The notes under the pieces were generated by a model, which worked only from the letters and a program-made list of their open reading frames with translations, made no database searches and was not told where the DNA came from. A stretch of DNA of 40,108 bases, from positions 1-40,108 of the IMG/VR virus record IMGVR_UViG_3300021364_001838. One strand, given 5' to 3'. The position numbers were made by a program, and so were the translations under genes. This DNA is from a virus. Within the stretch, counting starts at the first letter, position 1. Every line of letters starts with the position of its first letter. Positions 25,708 to 32,806 of this stretch are shown piece by piece.

Positions 25708-28494
25708 ATGGCAACCTATCTTACACACCCATTTTATGATGAAGGCAAGTCGTCCATGTTTTGGACGGGTATTGTTGCACCTAGAGAAGTCTGGGCAAGA
25801 GATGATGAACTTCTTTCAGATCGCTCAGAACTTAAAAATTGGGGTTATCGTGTAAAGGTTAGGATAGAAGGAGTTCACTCTCCAGATAAAAACGTACAAA
25901 GTGATGATCAGCTCCCTTGGGTTGTGGTTGGTTCGTCAAGTGCAGGGTCTGGTCATAAAAAGACAGGACTAACACCAGGGATTACTCAAGGATCAAAGGT
26001 TGTAGGTTATTGGGAAGACCCTGCAAAAAAAGAAGGACCAGTTTATCTTTATACTGTTCCAAATAATGATCAGCTTCTTCTGCCTAAGAATCAACCAGAG
26101 AATAATGGATTCATTCCTTATAGTGGATATAAGGATTGGGATCTTGTTGGTGGTCATTCTATTCCTGCATTTCAGGGTAATCCTTTAGAAGGTTTTACTT
26201 CTCCAAATATTATGTCACTCAGTGATAAGACAATGATGAAGGAACCATCCTTCCCCTTGTCTACTCCTACAGAGTGTGGGGAAAGTGAATTGAGTTCCAT
26301 TGGAGTTTACATGAAGGAACTCATTGCAAAGATTGAGAGGGCAACTGATCAATTAAATAGTTGGGAGAGTGCTGCTCAAGGATGGATTGCTGATAAGCAG
26401 CAGTGGATTAATGAGAAGGCAGCAGAAGCTTCTGAGTTTATATCTCTTGGATTAAAAAACTTATTTAAGAATATTAGGAAGTTTGTTGAAGAGCAAATTA
26501 ATGAAAAAACTAAATTTTTAGCGGAACTTATAAATCCACCAGATAGAGATAAAGCAAAAGTTGCTAAGGATGCTCTGATTGAACTGATTGTTTGTCTGTT
26601 CAATAAAATGATTGGCAACCTTAAAGCAATGGTTGGCAACTTTTTGACTCAGATGCTTGATCGTTATATTAACGTTCCTGCATGTGCAGTTCAAAATTTT
26701 ATTGCTAGTCTTTTAGGAAATACTCTTGGTGCTCTTACTGGTGCTATAAATTCAATTATTAATAATATATCTTCTCTACTTGGTGGTGCATTTAGTATTG
26801 CTGGAGCTATTCTTGGTATTCTTGGTCAAATTGCTGGATTCCTTGCTTGTGAAGAAAAGCAAGAGTGCCCAGATACGAAAGAGTGGAATATCTTTGAAGG
26901 TGGATCTCCTCCAATAACTTTAGATTTAGATAGTATTATTAATCAAGCAAAGGGAATCGCAGCATCTGCATCAAACTTAGTAGATATTGATAATCTTGCA
27001 TCTATTGATTTTGATGGTCTAATTAGCGATGCAGTTCAGTCTATAAATGGTTGTAATGTTGGACCTGTATTTTGTGGACCACCTCAAGTAACCTTCTGGG
27101 GTGGTGGTGGATCTGGTGCGAGGGGTAATGCAATCGTCAGTGCTGCTGGAGAACTTTTGGGTGTTGATTTAATTGCTGGTGGTCTCGGATACAAAAAAGC
27201 ACCAGGTATTCAAATTAAGGATAATTGTGGCAAGGGTGGTGGAGTTCGAGCTCAAGTAATAACTGCTCCAGATGGTGGAGTAGATCCTCAGACTGGGGAT
27301 CCAACACTTAGAGTTGTTCAAGTTGTGATTAAAGATCCTGGTGGTGGATTTATATCTAGACCAAATGGAGATCTTGGTGGTGATGGTAGAGTCTGGGCAC
27401 CATCAGATTATACTGTTGTTAAAAGAGGTGATGGAAGATGGGAGAAGTTTCCACCTGGAAGAGATTCTGATGAAGATATTGATCCTCGTGAGGGAGACAC
27501 TGTAATTCGTCCTGAAGATAGGGCGGTTTATGAGGGTGGAATTCCTATTATTGGACCAGGTGGCAGAATAACTCCAGGTGTAGGTGGTAGAGAAGGTGAT
27601 AGTGGAAGTGGAATCCCAACTGGAGAATCTCAAGAAGAAAGACTTGCAAGACTTAGAGGTACAACTACTATTCCAGGTACAGGTCCAGGTGGTGCAACTG
27701 AGTTTGATGCATTCCCAACTATAGATGTTGGAAGTTATCCTACAATTCTATACTTGTGCGATATTAATATTGAGAATCATGGTATCAATTATAGCGATGG
27801 CGATCGAGTTGTTATTGAACCAAGCAATGGAACTGAAGTAGTTCCTACTTTTGGACCATTCGGTGTATTGCAGTCACTTAGAATTGTAAAAGCTGGTAAG
27901 GGATTTGTTGAAAGACCGCTTATTTACATTGAATCAGAAACAGGTTATAATGCTATATTGAAACCAGTATTCTGTGTTGAGAGAATTGGTGATGATGTAG
28001 ATGGCAATGTCCCAGAAGATCCTATTCTTGGTGGCATTGTATCTGTTGTAAATTGTGTTGGTATCATTGAGAATAAAGAATTTGCTGGTTATATCAATGG
28101 ACAGCCATATTATGGACCAACACATCAACATAGGGGAGTGAAGATGGTTGGTGCTCAACATACGCAGAGAGCACATCCTTTAGTTTGGGATACTATTGGT
28201 GAAAGTTTATCTAATTATGATAATCGTTTCCAATGGTTAGATGGTAATTTACTTCAGGTTATACAACCAACAAGTACAACATCACCAATATCATCACAAC
28301 CATCTCCACCTTCAAGTTCAAACTCTGGAGGTCAATTGAACATGGGAACACAGGTTGTCGAGACTTCATCTTCTACTCCAGCACAACCTTCTAGTGCTCC
28401 ACCTTCACCAACTCCACCTTCACCAACCCCAACTCCACCAACCCCAACTCCACCATCACCTCCTTCTTCTGGTGGTGGAGGATACGGATACTAA
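25708..28494 (+). CDS. gp5-like baseplate hub protein with OB-fold N terminus (928 aa)
   Basis: Residues about 15-130 resemble the gp5 OB-fold (SSMFWTGIVAPREVW, then GYRVKVRIEGVHSPD). Residues about 200-300 are a helical, coiled-coil-like segment, followed by a hydrophobic Gly/Ala/Ile part (about 320-390) that could insert into a membrane. From residue about 450 come beta repeats with G-x-G-Y/F-x-x-x-P motifs (GGLGYKKAPGIQI, GKGFVERPLIYIE). Near residue 800 is a GQPYYGPTHQHRG module, then a Pro/Ser/Thr-rich tail. No lysozyme motif is seen, so wall cutting is left to the M23 domain upstream. The spike is a separate gene downstream. Confidence 0.65.
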   Translation: MATYLTHPFYDEGKSSMFWTGIVAPREVWARDDELLSDRSELKNWGYRVKVRIEGVHSPDKNVQSDDQLPWVVVGSSSAGSGHKKTGLTPGITQGSKVVGYWEDPAKKEGPVYLYTVPNNDQLLLPKNQPENNGFIPYSGYKDWDLVGGHSIPAFQGNPLEGFTSPNIMSLSDKTMMKEPSFPLSTPTECGESELSSIGVYMKELIAKIERATDQLNSWESAAQGWIADKQQWINEKAAEASEFISLGLKNLFKNIRKFVEEQINEKTKFLAELINPPDRDKAKVAKDALIELIVCLFNKMIGNLKAMVGNFLTQMLDRYINVPACAVQNFIASLLGNTLGALTGAINSIINNISSLLGGAFSIAGAILGILGQIAGFLACEEKQECPDTKEWNIFEGGSPPITLDLDSIINQAKGIAASASNLVDIDNLASIDFDGLISDAVQSINGCNVGPVFCGPPQVTFWGGGGSGARGNAIVSAAGELLGVDLIAGGLGYKKAPGIQIKDNCGKGGGVRAQVITAPDGGVDPQTGDPTLRVVQVVIKDPGGGFISRPNGDLGGDGRVWAPSDYTVVKRGDGRWEKFPPGRDSDEDIDPREGDTVIRPEDRAVYEGGIPIIGPGGRITPGVGGREGDSGSGIPTGESQEERLARLRGTTTIPGTGPGGATEFDAFPTIDVGSYPTILYLCDINIENHGINYSDGDRVVIEPSNGTEVVPTFGPFGVLQSLRIVKAGKGFVERPLIYIESETGYNAILKPVFCVERIGDDVDGNVPEDPILGGIVSVVNCVGIIENKEFAGYINGQPYYGPTHQHRGVKMVGAQHTQRAHPLVWDTIGESLSNYDNRFQWLDGNLLQVIQPTSTTSPISSQPSPPSSSNSGGQLNMGTQVVETSSSTPAQPSSAPPSPTPPSPTPTPPTPTPPSPPSSGGGGYGY
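28385..28470 (+). repeat. Pro/Thr/Ser low-complexity repeat in the gp5-like gene
   Basis: Imperfect tandem repeats of about 9-12 bases (CCACCTTCACCAACT, CCAACCCCAACT types) encode a run of PPSP/TPTP units at the C terminus, ending in GGGGYGY. Repeats of this kind can change copy number while keeping frame when units are multiples of three. Confidence 0.6.
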
Positions 28495-28508
28495 ACGTAT
28501 AATAACAA

Positions 28509-29096
28509 ATGGCAGGACCAAAGATACATAACCCAATAGATTTGGGTAACGACTTCGGGCATATTAAATTTGGGCACATAACTCCTAGATATGAATACGC
28601 TGGAGTTTTAGTTCGCAATGGGCATCCAGGAATGTCTGCTGAACATTACATGATGCTCATGTCTTCTGGTACGATGGCAGGAGGAACTATCAATAGATGT
28701 CCTGGTGTTTATCAGATTCATTGTGGTGAAGATCCTGTTAATGATACTGCAATGGTGATAAATGCAGCGAGAGGTGATATAATTCTAAAGGCACCAAAGG
28801 GTAGAATTAGATTAGATGCTAGAAATATTGATTTAAAAGCAACTGGTCCTAATAACCAGAGTGGACATATTAATATTGAATCTAACGAAAAAGTCACCAT
28901 TAAATCTAAAAATATAGAGGTTAATGGTGATGCCGTTGCAAAATTTCTATCTTCAGGAACATGTGAATTAGTTGGTAACGCATCTCTTAATTTTTATGGG
29001 GGTATGATTGATTGTGCTGATTCTGCAACAACTGTTAAACCATCTAAAGGAACATCGCCATTTGAATCTCAACAAAGAACTGGAGGATTTTTATAA
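28509..29096 (+). CDS. gp5-C-like cell-puncturing spike protein
   Basis: The 195-residue protein starts with HNPIDLGNDFGHIKFGHITP, then has a short-repeat beta-helix: MVINAARGDIILKAPKGRIR, LDARNIDLKATGP, NIESNEKVTIKSKNIEVNG. Such regular strands are the trimeric spike fold of gp5-C and VgrG. It is the last piece of the hub module: gp27-like, OB-fold protein, spike. It ends on TAATG overlap with the next gene. No metal-binding HxH tip sequence is obvious. Confidence 0.65.
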   Translation: MAGPKIHNPIDLGNDFGHIKFGHITPRYEYAGVLVRNGHPGMSAEHYMMLMSSGTMAGGTINRCPGVYQIHCGEDPVNDTAMVINAARGDIILKAPKGRIRLDARNIDLKATGPNNQSGHINIESNEKVTIKSKNIEVNGDAVAKFLSSGTCELVGNASLNFYGGMIDCADSATTVKPSKGTSPFESQQRTGGFL

Positions 29097-29866
29097 TGAA
29101 AGTACCTGATTTAGAAGTTAAAAAGACTCTATATGTTGGAGAAGGTGATCCTAGTGTCCCTCTAGGAAAAGGTCCTCTTCAAATTAGAGGAGGTGCTTAT
29201 ATTGAATCTCCAGCAGTCTTTGGAGCAATTCCGCCATTTTTATTGGCTAATGTAAATATTGGACCAGCGATCAATCCAGATATTACAGTGCCTCCACTGA
29301 TTCCTGGAGCTCTCTGTACAGGAATTAATAACCCATATTCTCTTGCAGTTCAAGGATCCACCGCATTTTTGGGTGTTATTGATACTAACTCTAGCATTAA
29401 TGCTGGAATGAATATCATCGCTCAGGGAGAGGTTATGTCTCGTTGTGGTGGACACATCTTGTCTGCTAAGAAGAACTTTGACATTCCTCACCCAACAAAA
29501 GAGGGATGGAGATTACGCCATACTTGTCCTGAGGGACCAACAAATGACGTATACATAAGAGGTAAACTTAAGAATAATAGTGTAATTGAACTTCCTGAAT
29601 ATTGGAGAGAATTGGTAGATCCTGATTCAATTACAGTGTCTATTACTCCAGTTGGCAGTCATCAAGATATTATTATCCACAGAATTGAAGACAATAGAGT
29701 CTTTCTTCACTCTGCTAAACCTATTAATTGTCATTATCATGTATATGGTGAGCGAGTAGATGGTGAGAAACTAATTCCAGAATATGAGGGTGCAACTCCC
29801 GCAGACTATCCAGGTAATAACGACGAGTATTCGGTGTCTGGATATCATTATGATACTAAGAGGTAA
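29096..29866 (+). CDS. Virion structural protein, paralogue A
   Basis: The 256-residue protein starts MKVPDLEVKKTLYVGEG. Its C-terminal half has the module FDIPHPTKEGWRLRHTCPEG, VYIRGKLKNNSVIELPEYWR, DPDSITVSITPVGSHQD and closes YEGATPADYPGNNDEYSVSG. The same module forms the C-terminal half of the next gene, so the pair is a tandem duplication. The module occurs in cyanophage fibre-like proteins, usually as a C-terminal trimerisation or receptor-facing part. The exact role is unknown. It is coupled to the spike gene (TAATG). Confidence 0.6.
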   Translation: MKVPDLEVKKTLYVGEGDPSVPLGKGPLQIRGGAYIESPAVFGAIPPFLLANVNIGPAINPDITVPPLIPGALCTGINNPYSLAVQGSTAFLGVIDTNSSINAGMNIIAQGEVMSRCGGHILSAKKNFDIPHPTKEGWRLRHTCPEGPTNDVYIRGKLKNNSVIELPEYWRELVDPDSITVSITPVGSHQDIIIHRIEDNRVFLHSAKPINCHYHVYGERVDGEKLIPEYEGATPADYPGNNDEYSVSGYHYDTKR

Positions 29867-29868
29867 TT

Positions 29869-30576
29869 ATGGCAGAATTTATTCCACAGCAATCTGATAC
29901 ATCTGATTGTGCAGATCGTCCTGTTAATGGAACCCCATCGTCAAAATATGATTACATTGTAAAATCTAGTACAGGTGATCCTGATTATCCAGCAGAGGCA
30001 TGTACTCCATATCTTCTTTATAATGTTAAAGCTCAAAATCTTCAACTAGATAAGGATATTGTTGCTTGTCAAAATATTACCGCTGCTGGCACGATCAAAG
30101 CATCGACCTTTAATGGTCAGATTAATGTACAATCTTGGAAGGGATTTGACATTACTCACCCCAATAAAGAAAATCATAGATTGAGGCACATCTGTGCGGA
30201 AGGTCCTGAAGCAGGTGTTTATATTAGAGGGACACTAAAGGATAAAAATGTTATTGAACTTCCTTCTTATTGGGAAGGATTGATTGATCCAAATACAATT
30301 ACGGTTACTTTGACTCAAATTGGATACTCTCAAGATCTAATTGTAGATAGAGAAATTCCTGAGTGGGGTAAATTAATTAAGGTTAGATCTGGTTCTGGTG
30401 CTAACGTCTATTGCTTCTATGAAGTATGGGCAGCGAGAATTGATGGTGAACCTTTGATTGTTGAATATGAAGGTGCAACTCCTGCCGATTATCCTGGCAG
30501 TGACAAGCAGTTTTCTATCTCTGGATATGATTATGATGCACGCGGTGATAAAAGCACTAAAGACATCAAATTATAA
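29869..30576 (+). CDS. Virion structural protein, paralogue B
   Basis: The 235-residue protein carries the same C-terminal module as its neighbour: FDITHPNKENHRLRHICAEG, VYIRGTLKDKNVIELPSYWE, DPNTITVTLTQIGYSQD, then YEGATPADYPGSDKQFSISG. The N-terminal half differs and contains NITAAGTIKASTFNGQINVQ, a beta-strand repeat seen in fibre proteins. Two bases separate it from paralogue A. Confidence 0.6.
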   Translation: MAEFIPQQSDTSDCADRPVNGTPSSKYDYIVKSSTGDPDYPAEACTPYLLYNVKAQNLQLDKDIVACQNITAAGTIKASTFNGQINVQSWKGFDITHPNKENHRLRHICAEGPEAGVYIRGTLKDKNVIELPSYWEGLIDPNTITVTLTQIGYSQDLIVDREIPEWGKLIKVRSGSGANVYCFYEVWAARIDGEPLIVEYEGATPADYPGSDKQFSISGYDYDARGDKSTKDIKL

Positions 30577-30586
30577 GGAGTAATTT

Positions 30587-31336
30587 ATGGGAGTTGTTGT
30601 AGATAGATTGTCTGAAGAAAGAGATAATCTTATAAAATCGAATGATTCAATTCCTGATCGCCGTAAGCGAGTAACGGAAGATATTGCAACATTTGGTCCT
30701 CCCGCAGAGGCAACCACCAATAATACTCTGGTTAATATTAATTCTGGTAATTCTTTTAAGAATGATATTATTGCAATAGGTGGAAATGTTGGACTTGGAT
30801 CTGTTAGATATGGTTCTAGTACCAGCAATATAACTTCTCAGTATGGATCTATTGTTGCTGGAGTTGGTACAACTACTGGTAATTTTACCTCAATCACTGG
30901 AATTGGATCAACTCAAGTCGTTGCATTTGGCAGAGTTAATGCTGATGTTGCGAAGATTTATGATTATCCAAATCTAACAAATTATAATACGGATTCAGTG
31001 CTTGATGGTGAGGGTTTTGTTACTTTAACAGCATCTAATGTTGGGCAAGGAGTTAGCACTAGGGTTTATCAGTCTGGTGGATCTCAACTAGGACTTGTTT
31101 ATGATATTACTGGACCTGCAGTTGATGTGACTTCGTTGATAAGTCAGTACAATACCGTGTGGGATAAATCTCAGAGTTATGCTGACGTTGCTACCAGGGC
31201 TCAAGAGTTAGTTGGTGACGCTCGTTTTGCTGATTGGGGTCTTTATAGGCAAGAGGCAAAAAATAACGTTGAGATTGCCAATCTCAATACTTCTATTGGG
31301 ATTGCTTCTGATACTACATATGGTGGTCCATGGTAG
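30587..31336 (+). CDS. Virion structural protein, 249 aa
   Basis: It starts at ATG 30587 behind a strong AAGGAG. The N-terminal 40 residues are helical and charged (VVVDRLSEERDNLIKSNDSI). The middle is rich in Gly, Thr, Ser and Val strands (SIVAGVGTTTGNFTSITGIG), as in fibre or neck decorations, and the end is helical again (EAKNNVEIANLNTSIGIA). There is no recognised family name; structural from composition and position. It is the last gene before the strong promoter of the tRNA region. Confidence 0.55.
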   Translation: MGVVVDRLSEERDNLIKSNDSIPDRRKRVTEDIATFGPPAEATTNNTLVNINSGNSFKNDIIAIGGNVGLGSVRYGSSTSNITSQYGSIVAGVGTTTGNFTSITGIGSTQVVAFGRVNADVAKIYDYPNLTNYNTDSVLDGEGFVTLTASNVGQGVSTRVYQSGGSQLGLVYDITGPAVDVTSLISQYNTVWDKSQSYADVATRAQELVGDARFADWGLYRQEAKNNVEIANLNTSIGIASDTTYGGPW

Positions 31337-31339
31337 GAG

Positions 31340-31368
31340 TTGACAACAACACCTGATCAGTGTATAAT
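31340..31368 (+). promoter_or_regulatory. Consensus sigma70 promoter for the tRNA region
   Basis: TTGACA (31340-31345) and TATAAT (31363-31368) with a 17-base spacer: both boxes perfect. It lies right after the stop of the structural operon and drives a leader RNA, tRNA-Gly and what follows. This is the strongest host-type promoter in the window. Confidence 0.8.
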
Positions 31369-31374
31369 ATAAAG

Positions 31375-31426
31375 GTAATCAGTTGAGGGGTCGCCCAAGT
31401 CTCAGTCTAGATCTCTTACAGATTAC
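31375..31426 (+). ncRNA. Structured leader RNA upstream of tRNA-Gly
   Basis: The expected transcript start (about 31375) is the first base of GTAATC (31375-31380), which is the exact reverse complement of GATTAC (31421-31426). The 5' end of the RNA can therefore close a loop of 40 bases that ends 4 bases before tRNA-Gly. Inside, GAGGGGTCGCCCAAGTC looks faintly like a tRNA D-arm, but no full cloverleaf forms. It could be a small stable RNA, a decayed tRNA or a processing leader. Confidence 0.35.
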
Positions 31427-31430
31427 ACTC

Positions 31431-31502
31431 GCGGAGTTAGTTCAGCGGTAGAACGCTATCCTTCCAAGTTAGATGTCGTCGGTTCGATTCCGATACTCCG
31501 CT
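31431..31502 (+). tRNA. tRNA-Gly (TCC)
   Basis: Acceptor arms GCGGAGT and ACTCCGC pair fully. The D-arm is GTTC-AGCGGTA-GAAC. The anticodon loop CTTCCAA gives anticodon TCC for GGA codons; its stem has one T-T mismatch. The T-arm is GTCGG-TTCGATT-CCGAT. The discriminator is T and no CCA is encoded. GGA is a frequent codon in the phage's structural genes, which would explain carrying this tRNA. Confidence 0.88.
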
Positions 31503-31504
31503 TC

Positions 31505-31516
31505 CCCCTTCGGGGG
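31505..31516 (+). repeat. UUCG-tetraloop hairpin behind tRNA-Gly
   Basis: CCCC-TTCG-GGGG, directly 3' of the tRNA, folds into a very stable C(UUCG)G-capped hairpin. There is no T-run, so it is more likely a 3' processing or stability element than a terminator. Confidence 0.5.
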
Positions 31517-31535
31517 CAATCATTATAAAAGGTCT

Positions 31536-31691
31536 ATGCGTCCAGAAACACGTAAATCGATGGAAATGTTGTTCACTGCAAAGTGGAATTTACCAAAAGC
31601 AGCAGAACATGCTAATCTGACTAATAAGGAAATGAAGATTACTTTTAATGAGTATTGTCATTTTCATCCACCAACTTATAAAGTATCTTAA
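31536..31691 (+). CDS. Small HTH-like protein between tRNAs, 51 aa
   Basis: ATG 31536 behind AAAGG encodes MRPETRKSMEMLFTAKWNLP, then KAAEHANLTNKEMKITFNEY and a short end. The segment WNLPKAAEHANLTNKEMKIT reads like a helix-turn-helix (an xxAAxxxxLxxxxx pattern), so DNA binding is possible. A longer reading from 31473 is rejected because it lies inside tRNA-Gly. Its stop codon is within the left arm of an AT-rich hairpin. Confidence 0.55.
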   Translation: MRPETRKSMEMLFTAKWNLPKAAEHANLTNKEMKITFNEYCHFHPPTYKVS

Positions 31692-31722
31692 TAAACGTCA
31701 TTTATTAAGAATACTTATTTTT
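31681..31722 (+). terminator. AT-rich long hairpin with T-run between small gene and tRNA-Leu
   Basis: AAGTATCTTAATAAA (31681-31695), loop CGTCA, and TTTATTAAGAATACTT (31701-31716) form a stem of about 15 bp with one bulged base, then ATTTTT. It overlaps the stop codon of the small gene and ends one base before tRNA-Leu. It has the form of an intrinsic terminator, though the AT-rich stem may leak; it may instead guide tRNA 5' processing. Confidence 0.5.
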
Positions 31723-31807
31723 GGGAGTGTGGCGGAATCGGTAGACGCACCAGACTTAAAATCTGTTGGGAGTTAATCCCGTGGGGGTTCAAGTCCCCCC
31801 TCTCCTA
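31723..31807 (+). tRNA. tRNA-Leu (TAA)
   Basis: Class II tRNA of 85 bases. The acceptor is GGGAGTG with CTCTCCT (one mismatch and one G-U pair). The D-arm is GCG...CGC. The anticodon stem CAGA-CTTAAAA-TCTG gives anticodon TAA. It has a long variable arm (GTTGGGAGTTAATCCCGT with GGGA/TCCC pairing), T-arm GGGGG-TTCAAGT-CCCCC and discriminator A as expected for Leu. No CCA is encoded. Confidence 0.9.
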
Positions 31808-31809
31808 TC

Positions 31810-31853
31810 GGGAAGGAGTACCCAAAGACTCTATGTAGAAAGAGCGCCTTCCC
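31810..31853 (+). repeat. Inverted repeat downstream of tRNA-Leu
   Basis: GGGAAGG (31810-31816) and CCTTCCC (31847-31853) are exact reverse complements. The 30-base loop holds a second small stem (CTCT and AGAG). TTAAAAA follows rather than a T-run, so it is probably a structured 3' RNA or weak terminator. Confidence 0.45.
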
Positions 31854-31860
31854 TTAAAAA

Positions 31861-31867
31861 CTAAATA
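31861..31867 (+). promoter_or_regulatory. Late-promoter-like box CTAAATA
   Basis: CTAAATA lies 18 bases before ATG 31886, the same distance as other late boxes in this window and the same form as the leftward box before gp4. Confidence 0.35.
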
Positions 31868-31885
31868 TTAGGAAACGGTAACAGT

Positions 31886-32188
31886 ATGAGTACGAAGCTC
31901 AAGCTTACTAAAGCATACTGCTGGTACGATTCAATGGAATTGGGAGTACCAGAAAGAGTAGTCAAAATGTACTTCATAAATGGCATACCTTTTACCTGGG
32001 ATGAATTGACAGAAGCAGAAGAAGAAAATTATTCTTGTAAAATTGCTGCTGATACACATAAACTTCGTTATACGCCAGAACACTTATTCCAATCTTCTGG
32101 ATATTTAATAATGGAAGAATGTCATCCTTGTTTTTTTGAATTGGAATTAGAAAATCCAGAAATGCTTGCTGAGTTAGATGAATCTTGA
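31886..32188 (+). CDS. Hypothetical protein, 100 aa
   Basis: The protein starts MSTKLKLTKAYCWYDSMELG and continues GVPERVVKMYFINGIPFTWD. It is Glu-rich in the middle and ends HPCFFELELENPEMLAELDE. The composition is acidic, with a mixed alpha/beta pattern; no family is recognised. It overlaps the next gene by 11 bases. Confidence 0.5.
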   Translation: MSTKLKLTKAYCWYDSMELGVPERVVKMYFINGIPFTWDELTEAEEENYSCKIAADTHKLRYTPEHLFQSSGYLIMEECHPCFFELELENPEMLAELDES

Positions 32189-32729
32189 TTATTCTAGAGA
32201 ACCACATGCAATGTTCTCTGTTCCATTTTTTGTTGAAAAAGTTGATCTAGATAAGATTGACTTTAATGATAATCCTACTTTTGCCCCATCTTTTTTGAGT
32301 GGAGTAAATTCAAGCCTTTCTGGAGATTCTTTGACTGATGAAGCTTATGAATATTTGGGATCTATAATCTCAGAATGTATTGGTAGATTTTCTGATAAAC
32401 CTTTTGCTATTGGTCAAGTATGGAGGAATGAATATAATAAAGAGGATTGGCAAGATCCTCATATTCATTCTGGTGCTCAATGGAGTTTTATCATATATGA
32501 TACCGTTCAATGTTCTAAAACAGTATTCATGAATCCTGCCAGGAAGGAATACATGAATCAATGGGGAATGTATGCCCATACTATTCCAATGGACTTTATT
32601 CCAGAGATTCCTTCTGGTGGTATGATTATATTCCCTTCCTGGGTAGAGCACTTCGTAATGTCTGGTAATGAAGGATCAACAATATCTGGTAACATTTACC
32701 TTGTGGAACCTCCAGCAGGACCACAATAA
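32178..32729 (+). CDS. 2OG-Fe(II) oxygenase-like protein (2OG-FeII_Oxy_5 type)
   Basis: The 183-residue protein has the pattern of the phage 2OG-FeII_Oxy_5-like group: an early FSVPFFVEKVDL strand, GQVWRNEYNKED, then DPHIHSGAQWSFIIYDT with the metal His, and GGMIIFPSWVEHFVMSGNEG with the distal His. The final strand TISGNIYLVEPP closes the fold. Cyanophages commonly carry several such enzymes; the substrate is unknown. It ends two bases before tRNA-Thr. Confidence 0.7.
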   Translation: MNLDYSREPHAMFSVPFFVEKVDLDKIDFNDNPTFAPSFLSGVNSSLSGDSLTDEAYEYLGSIISECIGRFSDKPFAIGQVWRNEYNKEDWQDPHIHSGAQWSFIIYDTVQCSKTVFMNPARKEYMNQWGMYAHTIPMDFIPEIPSGGMIIFPSWVEHFVMSGNEGSTISGNIYLVEPPAGPQ

Positions 32730-32731
32730 AT

Positions 32732-32803
32732 GCCCTTGTAGCTCAGTGGTAGAGCAGCTGTCTTGTAAACAGCAGGTCGTCCGTTCAAATCGGATCGGGG
32801 GCT
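32732..32803 (+). tRNA. tRNA-Thr (TGT)
   Basis: The acceptor is GCCCTTG with CGGGGGC (two G-U pairs). The D-arm is GCTC-AGTGGTA-GAGC. The anticodon arm GCTGT-CTTGTAA-ACAGC gives TGT for ACA codons. The T-arm is GTCCG-TTCAAAT-CGGAT. The discriminator is T and no CCA is encoded. It lies between two 2OG-like genes. Confidence 0.9.
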
Positions 32804-32806
32804 CTT

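Noticed and set aside
31375-31430. A complete extra tRNA in the leader before tRNA-Gly
   Set aside because: Only a D-arm-like stretch and a closing stem can be found; there is no proper anticodon arm or T-arm.
31473-31535. N-terminal extension of the small gene into tRNA-Gly
   Set aside because: The extension would translate the tRNA 3' half; the ATG at 31536 has its own AAAGG site.
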